Source: Martinezella calliandrae (GTDB taxonomy: Bacteria; Pseudomonadota; Alphaproteobacteria; Rhizobiales; Rhizobiaceae). Taken from it: a stretch of DNA of 64,000 nucleotides. Below are positions 17,581 to 26,698 of this stretch, one piece after another. The stretch spans positions 1 to 64,000 of the forward strand of contig NZ_JARFYN010000016.1 of assembly GCF_030272695.1 (NCBI RefSeq). Reading direction: 5' to 3'. Under the pieces are notes generated by a model, which saw only the letters and a list, made by a program, of their open reading frames with translations, had not been told where the DNA came from and did no database searches. The position numbers and the translations under genes were made by a program. Each line of letters begins with the position of its first letter. The stretch's first letter is position 1.

Positions 17581-17767
17581 GCTGATGAGCATTCTCCGCC
17601 CGATTGGTCAAGCCCTTGTGCGAACATCGCCGCTGGGCATTGATGTCCCGCTTCGCCGCACCATAGGATCGGAGCTTGTCGGTGATCATTACGCGTGGTG
17701 AACCACATTGTCCTATTTGAAGCTTGCGCATCAAACGCTTGGCAGCCCTGGCATTGCGGCGGCTCTG
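17573..17767 (-). mobile_element. IS6-family transposase fragment
   Basis: About 65 codons of the catalytic core of an IS6/IS26-type DDE transposase are readable: RRNARAAKRLMRKL, PRVMITDKLRSYGAAKRDI and HKGLTNRAENAHQ. The N-terminal third and the rest of the C-terminus are missing. It abuts the stop of the 449-residue gene on one side and an IS21 fragment on the other, so it is a nested or recombined remnant. Confidence 0.75.
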
Positions 17768-18098
17768 GACCAGAACGTCGCGAAGCCAATCATCGAGCCG
17801 TCGAACGCAGTGCGCCGAGCACGTTGTTTGAACGGTGCAGCTCCGCCTTCTCGAAGATAGCGGCGGACCGTATTGCGGGCGCATCCGAACTCCTTCGATA
17901 GAACGCTTGGCGCCCCAACCAAGCTCGTGCAGCTGCAACATCGCCACCACCTCCTCAGCCTGAGGCATATGCCCGTCCTGCATTGTTCGCGACAATGCAG
18001 GATGCGATAAAATCGTGCTCGTCATCCATCACTCCTCGTTTTTGAAACGAGGGGTCAGTTCTTCGCTTCGTTAGGGGGTCAGTTTTTCATTTCGCCCG
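17768..18098 (-). mobile_element. IS21-family (IstA-like) fragment with terminal repeats
   Basis: N-terminal HTH region of an IstA-type transposase: MPQAEEVVAMLQLHELGWGA from 17968, then after a frameshift SKEFGCARNTVRRYLREGG and QRARRTAFDG. It breaks off where the IS6-like sequence begins. Upstream, GGGGTCAGTTCTTCG (18051-18065) and GGGGTCAGTTTTTCA (18075-18089) are tandem copies of the kind found at IS21-family ends, and a short hairpin (CGTTTTTGAAACG) precedes them. The element is inactive. Confidence 0.7.
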
Positions 18099-18111
18099 AC
18101 AGCTGAGGCGG

Positions 18112-18480
18112 TGTAACTACCTGGTCTATTCATCCGGGAGCGCGGCAGGCGACAAGACCTTCAAGATCGCCAGCGATATCGTGACAGGAAACGAATTGCA
18201 GGCGCATTTCTCCGAGGCGGCCGGTCGGCAAATACCAGATTCCCGTTTTGTACAAGAGGTACTTGCGGCCAATCTATTCCTGCAAAAACTCACAGCGCTG
18301 GTGGACGACGGTCGCCTCTCAGGAAATGCAGACCTCGATGCGCTACGTCAAATGAATCCAGAAATGCTGTCATTGAAGTCCTGGTGGAGTGGGGCACACC
18401 GCCAAACCATTCCAAACCTCTTAGAAACTTTTCTGCATCAACCATTTATCCATTCGGTTATCGCCATATCTGACAAATAA
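18112..18480 (+). pseudogene. NmrA-like NAD(P)-binding protein, C-terminal remnant
   Basis: The C-terminal part of an NmrA/NAD(P)-binding Rossmann family protein begins abruptly after the IS21 end: CNYLVYSSGSAAGDKTFKIA, SDIVTGNELQAHFSEAAGRQ, LQKLTALVDDGRLSGNADLD, then a TAA at 18480. The N-terminal cofactor domain is absent and the join YSSGSAAGDKTF suggests an internal deletion too. The IS insertion and later deletions probably destroyed the gene. An intact NmrA-family gene of a different type lies at 54.7-55.6 kb. Confidence 0.75.
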
Positions 18481-18493
18481 TACTACATAACTC

Positions 18494-18505
18494 GTCAAAT
18501 ATGAC
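18494..18505. promoter_or_regulatory. GTCAAATATGAC site at the 3' end of hipA
   Basis: A 12-bp near-palindrome, GTCAAATATGAC, ends on the last base of the hipA stop codon. The same motif occurs twice in the hipB promoter region (20125-20134 and 20154-20165), so it is a candidate HipB-binding site at the far end of the operon. Confidence 0.5.
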
Positions 18506-19737
18506 TACATTTCGAGCGCCGTTGCCATCTGGTCATTGACGAAGGCCGGCTCGTAGTCGCGGGCCAGCGCGCCCGAGACACTCACCTGACGGAGAGCTTC
18601 TCGCCATCCATCCGAAATACGCTGCGCCATGGTGCGGATCATCTCCCGCGCCTCGGGCTCGGGAATCTCGAAAAACTCACAAGCTTCCAGCGCGAGGCTG
18701 ATCGACCGATCATGGACGCCGCCCTCTAGGATCGCCGTCTCAAGATGAGGATTGCGATCCGGCGCCGGGTTGACGTCGAATACCGGCGACAGCCGCCATT
18801 GGCCAGCACCCACATAGAGGAAGCCATGGTTCTTCAGATGATCGTCCTTGTTGGACACGAGGATGGTGAAGATCAAACGCCGATAGAGTTCGCGGAAGTC
18901 GGCCATGGGGTCGGATGAATAAGACCTCATGAAATCGACGATTTCGGTATAAGAACCCAACTTTGCGCCCGTCTTGTCGAGTGCGGTGCGCGCGGAGATG
19001 TAGGGAATCCGTGTGGCCCCGCGCCGGTCGAACCGCTGGATCAGCGCAACCGGGAACGGCGTGTCCGCCAGTTCCAATCGCGTCGCAGGCGTGCGGATGC
19101 CGCAGGCCGCCGCCAGGCGAAGGGTCGCGACCTCCACGCGTTCGATCGGCTGTTGATCGTTGACCGAGGTGAACTTCGCCAACCACAGTGCATCGCCGTC
19201 CCTGACATTGGCCTTGGGGCGAGCGCCGCCGGAGCCACCCGCGCCGGCCAGCGCCTGCATCTCCTCGGGCGAGATTTCCTTGCCTTGCTCATAGGCTCGC
19301 GCGATCGCCGTGATGGTTTCGAGATCGACCAGCCGCGGAACGGCGTCCGCCGCCCTACCGCGAACAACCTTGCCGTTGTCATCCAGAAAGCGCAACGCGC
19401 CTTGCCGGCTGGCGTCGTCGGAAAGCGTGAGGTACTCATATTCGTTGAGGCCATTGCCATAGGCGCGTTCGAGGAGCCTGCGCCCCCAACTATCCGGCGC
19501 CGCATCAGCGAAGACGCCCGCCAATGCGTCGCGCATATTGCCGGGCTGGCCCGACCTATGAAAAGGGCCGGCTTCAAGTGAAAAATCTGGCTGGATTGCA
19601 AAGCTGCGAGGATTCTCGATCCAAACGGGAGCATAGGTAAAGGTCGAAAACTGCCGTGGCCCGACATGCGTGAACCGCAACTGGCCCACGAGTGTCAGGC
19701 TTTCGCCGAGTGCGACATCGGCAACAAAGTCAGCCAT
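18505..19737 (-). CDS. hipA: HipA-family serine/threonine kinase toxin
   Basis: Toxin of a HipBA-type toxin-antitoxin system; relatives phosphorylate translation factors such as aminoacyl-tRNA synthetases and induce dormancy. The protein has 410 residues. Visible features: the HipA_N-like start with GNMRDALAGVFADAAPDSWG, the glycine-rich GAGGSGGARPKANV loop, the catalytic loop ILVSNKDDHLKNHGFLYVGA (Asp in SNKDDHLKNHG), and the metal-binding SPVFDVNPAPD. All key kinase motifs look intact. The ATG overlaps the hipB stop by one base (TGATG), so the two are co-translated. A 117-bp degraded copy of the middle of this gene is present at 27052-27168. Confidence 0.92.
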   Translation of the reverse strand: MADFVADVALGESLTLVGQLRFTHVGPRQFSTFTYAPVWIENPRSFAIQPDFSLEAGPFHRSGQPGNMRDALAGVFADAAPDSWGRRLLERAYGNGLNEYEYLTLSDDASRQGALRFLDDNGKVVRGRAADAVPRLVDLETITAIARAYEQGKEISPEEMQALAGAGGSGGARPKANVRDGDALWLAKFTSVNDQQPIERVEVATLRLAAACGIRTPATRLELADTPFPVALIQRFDRRGATRIPYISARTALDKTGAKLGSYTEIVDFMRSYSSDPMADFRELYRRLIFTILVSNKDDHLKNHGFLYVGAGQWRLSPVFDVNPAPDRNPHLETAILEGGVHDRSISLALEACEFFEIPEPEAREMIRTMAQRISDGWREALRQVSVSGALARDYEPAFVNDQMATALEM

Positions 19738-20123
19738 CAGAATGAAGCCCCGTCGGGGTCCACAACGTCCTGAAGCTCCTGCGCGCCCTCAGATTGAGGC
19801 TTTTGCTTTCGGAGCTTCGCCGCGAAAGAACGTCCCCGGCGTGGGCCATTCTCCGTCGCCAGCGCCAGTCCAAGATCATCCTTGCGGACGTCGATGAGAT
19901 CGGCGAGGCGGTCCAGCAGGCCCAGGACGACCAGTACATCGGCAAGTGTCCCAATTGCGACGCCGGGATCGCCCCGTTCGAGGCGAGCAATGGAGCTTGG
20001 TGATGTTCCGGCGCGCACAGCGAGGTCGGCCACAGCGATACCTCGCCGTAATCGCGCGTTTCGGACATCTTGGCCCAGCCGCTCAAGCGCTGGCTTTGCC
20101 TTTGGCGACCCCATAACAAGCAT
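19737..20123 (-). CDS. hipB: HipB-like XRE-family antitoxin
   Basis: Small DNA-binding antitoxin of 128 residues (125 if the later ATG at 20114, MGSPKAKPAL, is used; neither start has a strong ribosome site). The Cro/XRE helix-turn-helix is readable as GIAVADLAVRAGTSPSSIAR LERGDPGVAIGTLADVLVVL. The C-terminal tail (KLRKQKPQSEGAQE) is basic and probably disordered, like the HipA-contacting tail in other HipB proteins. It is expected to neutralise HipA and repress its own operon by binding the GTCA-type sites upstream. Confidence 0.88.
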   Translation of the reverse strand: MLVMGSPKAKPALERLGQDVRNARLRRGIAVADLAVRAGTSPSSIARLERGDPGVAIGTLADVLVVLGLLDRLADLIDVRKDDLGLALATENGPRRGRSFAAKLRKQKPQSEGAQELQDVVDPDGASF

Positions 20124-20124
20124 C

Positions 20125-20165
20125 CATATTTGACGTATTATCCAAATTAACTAGTCATATATGAC
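20125..20165 (-). promoter_or_regulatory. hipBA promoter with two operator-like sites
   Basis: The perfect palindrome GTCATATATGAC (20154-20165) and a partial copy (CATATTTGAC, 20125-20134, next to the hipB start) lie in the promoter. On the minus strand TTGACG further upstream (around 20180) with a 17-bp spacer puts a -10-like TATATG inside the palindrome. HipB bound there would block transcription. Inferred from sequence and from known HipB autoregulation. Confidence 0.6.
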
Positions 20166-20283
20166 AATTTATCGATTTCGTCAAGAGAAACCGGAACGCC
20201 TCGATCAATCGATTGGAGGCCTATACCTCCCCTTCAGTCTGTTTTCGTGATTCAATCCGGCTTTCGTGATTTGCCGGGAACGG

Positions 20284-21020
20284 ATGATGCATGGGCAGCC
20301 GGGTTTTTGGGATTTGAACGAGCGCTACGAGCGCCTGAGTGCCGTCGGCGACCCTCTGGAGAAGCTCAACAGCATCATTCCCTGGGCTGTGTTTGAGAAG
20401 CCGTTGGCGAAGGCGCTGAAGCGCTGCGGCGGATCGAAAGGTGGACGTCCGCCGTTCCCGGCGGTGCTGATATTCAAGATCTTGGTGCTGCAAGCGCTCT
20501 ACAATCTCTCCGACGACCAGGCCGAGTTTGTCATCCAGGACCGGTTGTCGTTCGTGCGGTTTCTCGGGCTCGGCCTTACCGACAAGGTTCCGGATGCCAA
20601 GACGATCTGGCTGTTCCGCGAAAGCTTGGTGCGGGCCGGTGCCATCGACAGCCTATTCGCCCGTTTCGACAAATATCTCTCGCGAGCGGGCTACCTGGTC
20701 AAGGGCGGGCAAATCGTCGACGCGACGATCATCCAGGCTCCCAGACAGCATAACGAAAAAGAGGCGATCAAGGCTGGTAAGATCCCGGACGAGTGGAGGG
20801 ACAAATCCGCCAAGCTTGCCCAGAAAGATCGCCATGCGCTTTGGACGCTGAAATATTCCAAGGCGAAGCAGCCAACAGAAACATCGACATTAACCGTGAC
20901 CAAGCAACACGACATCGCCATTGCGATGTTCGGTTACAAAAACCATGCGGGCATCGGCCGGGTGCATGGATTCATCCGGGGGATGGACGGTGACGAGTGC
21001 GGCCGCCCATGACGGCGCTC
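20284..21020 (+). mobile_element. IS5-family transposase, 3'-truncated and frameshifted
   Basis: Transposase of the IS5 group, about 235 of an expected 350 or so residues. Clear motifs: GGRPPFPAVLIFKILVLQAL, SDDQAEFVIQDRLSFVRFLG, VPDAKTIWLFRESLVRAGA, and the first DDE aspartate in KGGQIVDATIIQAP. Near 20981 an extra base changes the frame: GFIRG is followed in the next frame by WTVTSAAAHDGA, the expected continuation. The element then stops at about 21020, where LysR sequence on the other strand begins. The rest of the IS and its right end are gone. Confidence 0.85.
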
Positions 21021-21367
21021 CCGTCCTCACGCATGCCTGCGACCATCTCCGCGACTGAGTCTACCAGGATCTGGGTGAACCCTACACGAAGGCGGGCCGT
21101 AAACCCGCGCCCGATTGCACGCATGTCCTGATCAAGAGCTGATGCACCCCCGAGGAGTTCCGCGGCGCGCTCATACAATTCCCTCCCAGTATCCGTAATC
21201 GCAAGGCCCCGGCCCGCGCGCTCGAAAAGGGTGACGCCCCATTTTTCTTCCAGCTGTTTGATGGCGATACCAAGGTTGGGTTGGGCGACATTCAGCACAT
21301 CGGCTGCCGCAGCCAGAGAGCGATGTTCAACGACCGCTCGGAAATAGGTGAGTTGCCTAAGATTCAT
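21021..21367 (-). pseudogene. LysR-type regulator, N-terminal fragment cut by IS5
   Basis: The DNA-binding half of a LysR regulator is intact: MNLRQLTYFRAVVEHRSLAA, AAADVLNVAQPNLGIAIKQL, LFERAGRGLAITDTGRELYE. It continues to VAEMVAGMRED, where the frame runs into IS5 sequence at about 21020. The effector-binding domain is missing. The divergent gene it once controlled is not obvious; the region to 21484 is non-coding. Confidence 0.85.
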
Positions 21368-21484
21368 CGACTGTCTGATCCGAAATCATCGACTGCTGGG
21401 GTCCGAGATCGCTCTATGCTCATTGATGTTTGCACAATAGCGATCTTGGGCTCGCGGGGCCACCGTTGATCACAACCCAAGACC

Positions 21485-22705
21485 TCAGCTCTCAAAGATT
21501 GCGCGGCGGAAGCGGTGCAATGCAAAGCCGAAGTAGACACTGCCGATGACGGTCATCGCTAGTATCTCCGGCCAGACAATCGAAAAATCGGCGCCGCGAT
21601 AAAGCACCCCCTGGGCGAATACGACGAAATGCGGCGTCGGGCTAATGATGTTCATGAGATACTGCAAAAACTCCGGCATGCTTTCCATCGGCGTCATCGC
21701 CCCGGAGAGCAGCATCAGCACCAATATCACTGGAACCGCCAGCAGACCGAACTGGCCCATCGTGGCGGCAATGGTACCGAGAAGAATGCCGAGCGCTGCT
21801 ACGGTGAACACATAAAAGCACGTCCCACCCAGAAACAGCAGGATCGATCCGGCAATTGGGACCTGCAGCCACCATTGCACCACAAGCACCAACGACAGGC
21901 CGGTGGCAATCACGATGACAGCGCCATTGGCCAGGATCTTTGAAAGCATGATCTCGGGGGGAACTACCGGCATCACAAGGAGATGCTCGACCGTTCCCTG
22001 TTCGCGCTCGCGGATCAACGCCGCGCCGGTCAGGATAATGGCCAACATGGTGATGTTATTAATGATCTGCATCACCGAGGTGAACCAGGCGGACTTCAAG
22101 TTCGGGTTGAACTTCACGCGCGTCACCGCTTTGACCGGTTCACCGCTCAATCCTTCGCGGTTCGTTACGAACTGTGTCACATAGTTAAGGATGACGTTCT
22201 GGATGTACGTCATACCATTAAAGGCCTGAGCAATTGCGGTGGCATCTATATTGATTTGAACCGAAGGCTGCCGCCCGACCAGAATGTCCTCCTGAAAGTT
22301 CGGGGGAATTTCGACGACGAAAAGGAAGCGTTGCGCATTCATCGCCGCGTCGATTTCCGTTGATTGGATCTCCACGGCGGGTTGGAACGTGGGAGGCGTG
22401 AGGCCGTCTGCAATACGCCGTGAAAGGTCGGAATGATCCTCGTCGACGATGCCAACTGAAAGGTTGGTCGCTTCGGTCGAGGCACCGGTGGCAGCGTCGA
22501 CCGCAACGGTAAAGGAAAAGGCAACAAGCGCCAGGACAACCGCGTCAGCGCGTATGCTGCGCATCTCCTTTATCGTCAGCCGGTAGATGTTGGCCAAATG
22601 TACCCGCAGCTTAGCGAGCCGTCGCGTCTTCGGCTGCGTCGCCACTGATATTGCAGGCGGTGTCGCCTGTTGCCGTGAATCTGCCGTCTGGTCCGATTGC
22701 GACAT
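21485..22705 (-). CDS. ABC-2 type permease, YhhJ-like
   Basis: Inner-membrane subunit of an ABC exporter, 406 residues. The ATG at 22705 lies one base after the stop of the RbbA-like gene; the longer in-frame extension overlaps that gene and is rejected. Features: a first membrane helix after an Arg-rich N-terminus (ADAVVLALVAFSFTVAVDAA), a large periplasmic domain, then five C-terminal helices starting at INNITMLAIILTGAALIRER with the ABC-2 EREQGTVEHLLVMPV motif. With the adaptor and ATPase genes upstream it matches the E. coli yhiI-rbbA-yhhJ layout. Substrate unknown. Confidence 0.9.
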   Translation of the reverse strand: MSQSDQTADSRQQATPPAISVATQPKTRRLAKLRVHLANIYRLTIKEMRSIRADAVVLALVAFSFTVAVDAATGASTEATNLSVGIVDEDHSDLSRRIADGLTPPTFQPAVEIQSTEIDAAMNAQRFLFVVEIPPNFQEDILVGRQPSVQINIDATAIAQAFNGMTYIQNVILNYVTQFVTNREGLSGEPVKAVTRVKFNPNLKSAWFTSVMQIINNITMLAIILTGAALIREREQGTVEHLLVMPVVPPEIMLSKILANGAVIVIATGLSLVLVVQWWLQVPIAGSILLFLGGTCFYVFTVAALGILLGTIAATMGQFGLLAVPVILVLMLLSGAMTPMESMPEFLQYLMNIISPTPHFVVFAQGVLYRGADFSIVWPEILAMTVIGSVYFGFALHRFRRAIFES

Positions 22706-22706
22706 C

Positions 22707-25466
22707 TCAGCTCTCCTGCTTCCGCAGCAATATATGGGCGGCACCGAGGTAGCTGACCCCAAAGACCGCAAGCATTAGCGCATTGAACCAGAGATCAGAA
22801 TAGCCGAGACCCTTGGTGAAGGTGCCGACGCTGATCGGCTGATACCACGCCGCTGGAAACATGAGGCCAATGGCGCGTCCCGCCCCCGTAAGCGATGACA
22901 CCGGGGTTAGAAGACCCGAAAAATTTACCGTGGGAATGATGGCGAGAACCGTGGTGGCAAAGACCGCCGCTACCTGAGTTCGGGTGAAGGTCGAGATGAG
23001 TTGTCCAAAACCGCAAGTCGAGAAAACATAGAGCAGAGTCCCGAGGGCTAAGGCTCCGTAAGACCCCTTGACCGGCACGTGGAAGAGGAAAATCGCCATC
23101 AGCAGCATGATAGTGAATGCCACCATCGCGATGACGACATAGGGGATCAGCTTGCCCACCAAAAATTCGAGTTTGCTGATGGGAGTGGAGCGAAAATTCG
23201 CGATCGAACCCGTTTCTTTTTCGCGCACGACAGCAATAGTCGCCATGACGGCCGGTATCAGAACCAGCACCATTACGATGGTGAGCGGAACCATTGCAAA
23301 AATGCTCTTAAACGCCTGATTATAGCGAAAGCGGTTTTCGATATTGACGCTGCCGAAATAAACGTTTGATGGCGCATTGGGGCCGAAGCGCTCAACAATA
23401 AGATCCCGCACAAAACGCTGCTCCAGGCCGGCTACGTACCCTCTCGTTGTCTCACCCCGGAATGGCATGGCGCCGTCGACCCAGAAGGCGACCTCGGGCG
23501 GACGCATGCTTACAACATCACGGCCGAAGCCCGCGGGAATTTCAATAGCGACAGCGAGATCTCCGCTCCGCATGCGCTGCTCGAGATCCGCGGTCGAGCT
23601 GATCGGAGGCCGCTCCCTGAAATAATGAGAGCCCGAGAAATTCTCCAGCAGCCTACGGCTTTCGGGCGTCCGATCCTGGTCTAAGGCTGCAAATTTCAGG
23701 TTCTCGACGTCGAATGTGATGCCATAACCGAAAGCAAGCATCAAAATGACGGGACCGATGAAAGCGAACGCCATCCTGATGGGATCGCGCAGCAGCTCCA
23801 TCGTTTCGCGCCGGGCGTAGGCCCATAGCCGCCCGAGTTCAAATCGTCTGGACGAACGCGATTGGGCAGACTTGATTGCCGCGACGCCCGCAACTGCGGG
23901 GGGGTGCGCCGCTGGCCTCTTTTTATCTTTACTTTCGCCGGCTTCCTCCAGGTAGGAGATGAAGGCGTCCTCGAGAGAATCGCTGCCGCGCTCCTGCACC
24001 AGCTGCTTTGGCGCGCCGACAGCGAGCACGCGTCCGCGATGCATCAGCGAAATGCGGTCGCAGCGCTCGGCCTCGTTCATGAAATGGGTCGAGAGGAAGA
24101 TGGTGACGCCATCGTTGCGGGAGAGATCGATCAGCGTGCGCCAGAAGGCGTCGCGCGCGACCGGATCGACACCCGACGTAGGCTCGTCAAGAATTAGAAT
24201 CGGCGGCCGGTGGAGCACGGCCACCGCAAGCTGCAACCGCTGCTTGACGCCGAGGGGTAGGCTTTCCGGCTTCTCATCGGCCACGTTTTTCAGATCGTAC
24301 CGCTCGAGCAGCTCGTTAATGCGCGTGCCGATCTCGTTCGGCGACAAATGGTAGAGCCGCGCATGCAGATCGAGGTTCTGCCAAACCGTAAGCTCGCTGT
24401 AGAGTGAAAACGCTTGCGACATGTAGCCGACGTTTTGCCGCGCTTCCATGTCGTTGGCCGCCATCGGCTTGCCAAATAGCTTGGCCGAGCCTTCGGTGAC
24501 CGGCAGCAGCCCGGTCATCATTTTCATGGTGGTGGTCTTTCCGCAGCCATTTGAGCCGAGGAACCCGAAAATCTCGCCGCGTGCGATGCGAAAGCTCACA
24601 TGGTCGACTGCGACGAAATCGCCGAACCGGCGCGTAAGCCCTTCGGCCTCGATTGCCGGCGTCTTGTCCTCGGATTCGACGCGCGGCCGCACGACCACCT
24701 CCTCGTGCGTGCCGCGCTTTTCAGGCGGAAGTAGCGCAATGAAGGCGTCGTCGAGATTCGTCTTTTGCGCTTTGGTGAGGATCTCCTTTGGAGCGCCATG
24801 CGCGATGACCTTGCCGTCGTCCATGGCGGCAAGCCAATCGAACCGGCTAGCCTCGTCCATGTAAGCCGTTGCGACGATTACGCTCATCTGCGGTCGACGC
24901 GCACGGATGGAATCAATGAGCTCCCAGAATTGCCGCCGCGAGAGCGGATCAACGCCTGTGGTAGGCTCGTCCAGTACGAGCACATCAGGATCGTGCATCA
25001 GAGAGCAGCAGAGGCTGGCTTTCTGCTTCATGCCGCCGGAGAGCTTGCCGCAGGGTCGATCTGCAAACGGGTCAAGCCCAGTGGCTACCAGAAGCTCGTC
25101 GATGCGTGCGCGCCGCTCGGTTGCGCCCTGGCCGAACAACCGCCCGAAAAAATCAATGTTGTCGAAAACACTGAGCGTCGGATAAAGATTGCGACCAAGC
25201 CCCTGCGGCATGTAGGCAATGCGGCCGTAGCTCGCCCGTCGATGATTCTCATCCGCCATGTTTCCGTCGAGCACGGTGACCTGGCCGGCTTGAATCTTAC
25301 GTACCCCTGAGATGAGGGCGAGTAAAGTGGACTTACCGACGCCGTCGGGGCCGATCATTCCCACCATGCAATTGGCGGGAATATCGAGGGTCAGGTCGTT
25401 AAGGGCGAACGTTTTCCCATAGCGGTGAGTGACATGCTGGACACTTGCGACAATGGTCGTGCTCAT
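22707..25466 (-). CDS. rbbA: RbbA-like fused ABC ATPase/permease
   Basis: Large ABC protein of 919 residues with two ATPase domains followed by an ABC-2 permease domain. The ATG at 25466 overlaps the adaptor stop (ATGA), giving MSTTIVASVQHVTHRYGKTF. First ATPase: Walker A GPDGVGKST, signature LSGGMKQKASL, Walker B DVLVLDEPTTGVDPL. Second ATPase: GSNGCGKTT, degenerate signature SLPLGVKQRL, ILILDEPTSGVDPVARDAFW. The permease part starts around residue 560 (RETMELLRDPIRMAFAFIGP) and carries REKETGSIANFRSTPISKLE. E. coli RbbA was first described as a ribosome-associated ATPase; in this three-gene context an export role is at least as likely. Confidence 0.9.
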   Translation of the reverse strand: MSTTIVASVQHVTHRYGKTFALNDLTLDIPANCMVGMIGPDGVGKSTLLALISGVRKIQAGQVTVLDGNMADENHRRASYGRIAYMPQGLGRNLYPTLSVFDNIDFFGRLFGQGATERRARIDELLVATGLDPFADRPCGKLSGGMKQKASLCCSLMHDPDVLVLDEPTTGVDPLSRRQFWELIDSIRARRPQMSVIVATAYMDEASRFDWLAAMDDGKVIAHGAPKEILTKAQKTNLDDAFIALLPPEKRGTHEEVVVRPRVESEDKTPAIEAEGLTRRFGDFVAVDHVSFRIARGEIFGFLGSNGCGKTTTMKMMTGLLPVTEGSAKLFGKPMAANDMEARQNVGYMSQAFSLYSELTVWQNLDLHARLYHLSPNEIGTRINELLERYDLKNVADEKPESLPLGVKQRLQLAVAVLHRPPILILDEPTSGVDPVARDAFWRTLIDLSRNDGVTIFLSTHFMNEAERCDRISLMHRGRVLAVGAPKQLVQERGSDSLEDAFISYLEEAGESKDKKRPAAHPPAVAGVAAIKSAQSRSSRRFELGRLWAYARRETMELLRDPIRMAFAFIGPVILMLAFGYGITFDVENLKFAALDQDRTPESRRLLENFSGSHYFRERPPISSTADLEQRMRSGDLAVAIEIPAGFGRDVVSMRPPEVAFWVDGAMPFRGETTRGYVAGLEQRFVRDLIVERFGPNAPSNVYFGSVNIENRFRYNQAFKSIFAMVPLTIVMVLVLIPAVMATIAVVREKETGSIANFRSTPISKLEFLVGKLIPYVVIAMVAFTIMLLMAIFLFHVPVKGSYGALALGTLLYVFSTCGFGQLISTFTRTQVAAVFATTVLAIIPTVNFSGLLTPVSSLTGAGRAIGLMFPAAWYQPISVGTFTKGLGYSDLWFNALMLAVFGVSYLGAAHILLRKQES

Positions 25467-26551
25467 TCCGGCAGCCTCACGCTCAATTCCGGAGGCCAAG
25501 GCACCTTGGGGTCGGTGCGGACAAACCCAAGCCCGCGCACCCCGGTCTTGACCTGGCGATGATACTTATCAAGCACCTGAGGATCCCCCTGGAGCTTGAC
25601 CCGGAACATCAATTTCTCCCGCTCCTCGGATGTCTCGACGCTCTTGGGGGTGAACTGGGCCTCGGTCGCCACGAAATTGATCATTGAGGGAAACACGTAT
25701 TGAGGAACGGGATCGAGGACTATGCGCGCCTCGTCGCCTAACGCGAGCTTGCCGGCGTCGTCTGCGGGCAAATAGATCGTCAGGTAAACATCGTTCAGGT
25801 CAAGAATAGTCAGAACGCGTTGTCCTGCGGCGACGACCTCGCCGGCGCGAGCGAGCCGGTACTGCACCCGCCCACTTCTCGGTGAGACGAGCACGAGATC
25901 CACCAGAATTGACTGGTAACGTTCGACGTCAGATTCAGCTACGTCGATTGCGAAACTGGCCTGATCACGCGCGGCATTTGCCGCAACATATTCAGCCTCC
26001 GCTGCTTCGAACCTGTTGCGACGCTGATCAAATACCTGTGCCGATAGATTCCGGTCCGCGAGTTGCTGTTTTCCGCGCTCATAGTCGGCTCTTGCGAAAT
26101 CCAAATCGCTCTTACGCTGGGCTATAAGCGCGTTCGCTTCCGCCAGTGCCTGTTTGGATTTCAGGACTTGCGCTTGCGCGCCGCGCAACTGCGCCTCTGT
26201 TTCCGGCGACGATATGGTGGCGACGACCTGTCCAGCCTTGACTTCGTCCCCCTCGTCCACGGTCAAGGTGGCCAGCCGGCCGGGATATTTCGCCGCGACA
26301 TCGACTTGCGTCGCTTCGATTCGACCGTTCGCCTTGACTATGCCCTCCGGCATTTCGCGGCCGCGCAGGCGCGCGATCAGGCTATCTACCGCCGACTGAG
26401 CTCTTTCGAGAGGGCTTTGGTCCGATTGCGCATTCGCTTTGGCGATTAGGGGTTCTCCCTGCAAAAGGCCGAGCGTCAACGCGACCGTCGACACAGAGAG
26501 GGACACGAGAGCGGTGCTCAGAACGCCGGTGATCAACTGCCGAAAAGTCAT
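25463..26551 (-). CDS. HlyD-family membrane fusion protein, YhiI-like
   Basis: Periplasmic adaptor of the RbbA-type exporter, 362 residues. The ATG at 26551 is fixed by an AAGGAG ribosome site six bases upstream, inside an upstream in-frame TTG extension that I reject. The N-terminus has a signal-anchor helix (GVLSTALVSLSVSTVALTLG). Lipoyl halves flank a coiled coil: VDEGDEVKAGQVVATISSPE and LVSPRSGRVQYRLARAGEVV. Start codon of the three-gene operon; its stop overlaps the ATPase start. The FNR/FixK-like box 134 bp upstream suggests induction at low oxygen. Confidence 0.9.
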   Translation of the reverse strand: MTFRQLITGVLSTALVSLSVSTVALTLGLLQGEPLIAKANAQSDQSPLERAQSAVDSLIARLRGREMPEGIVKANGRIEATQVDVAAKYPGRLATLTVDEGDEVKAGQVVATISSPETEAQLRGAQAQVLKSKQALAEANALIAQRKSDLDFARADYERGKQQLADRNLSAQVFDQRRNRFEAAEAEYVAANAARDQASFAIDVAESDVERYQSILVDLVLVSPRSGRVQYRLARAGEVVAAGQRVLTILDLNDVYLTIYLPADDAGKLALGDEARIVLDPVPQYVFPSMINFVATEAQFTPKSVETSEEREKLMFRVKLQGDPQVLDKYHRQVKTGVRGLGFVRTDPKVPWPPELSVRLPE

Positions 26552-26684
26552 TCGACTCTCCTTCAAGGGTGCTTATCCCCCTGGCGAGAGCTTGAGCACC
26601 TTAATTGCCAGACTGAAAGTTTGTGCACGCTTCCACAGAAGTCGGCCAAGTGGTCCCAGCATAGCGCTAAGCGACGGCTCGCAA

Positions 26685-26698
26685 TTGATTTAGGTCAA
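26685..26698. promoter_or_regulatory. FNR/FixK-like box upstream of the RbbA operon
   Basis: TTGATTTAGGTCAA fits the FNR/FixK anaerobox TTGAT-N4-(A/G)TCAA. It lies 134 bp upstream of the HlyD start at 26551. In rhizobia such boxes are bound by FixK or FnrN under low oxygen. Not tested here; a single 14-bp match can occur by chance. Confidence 0.5.
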
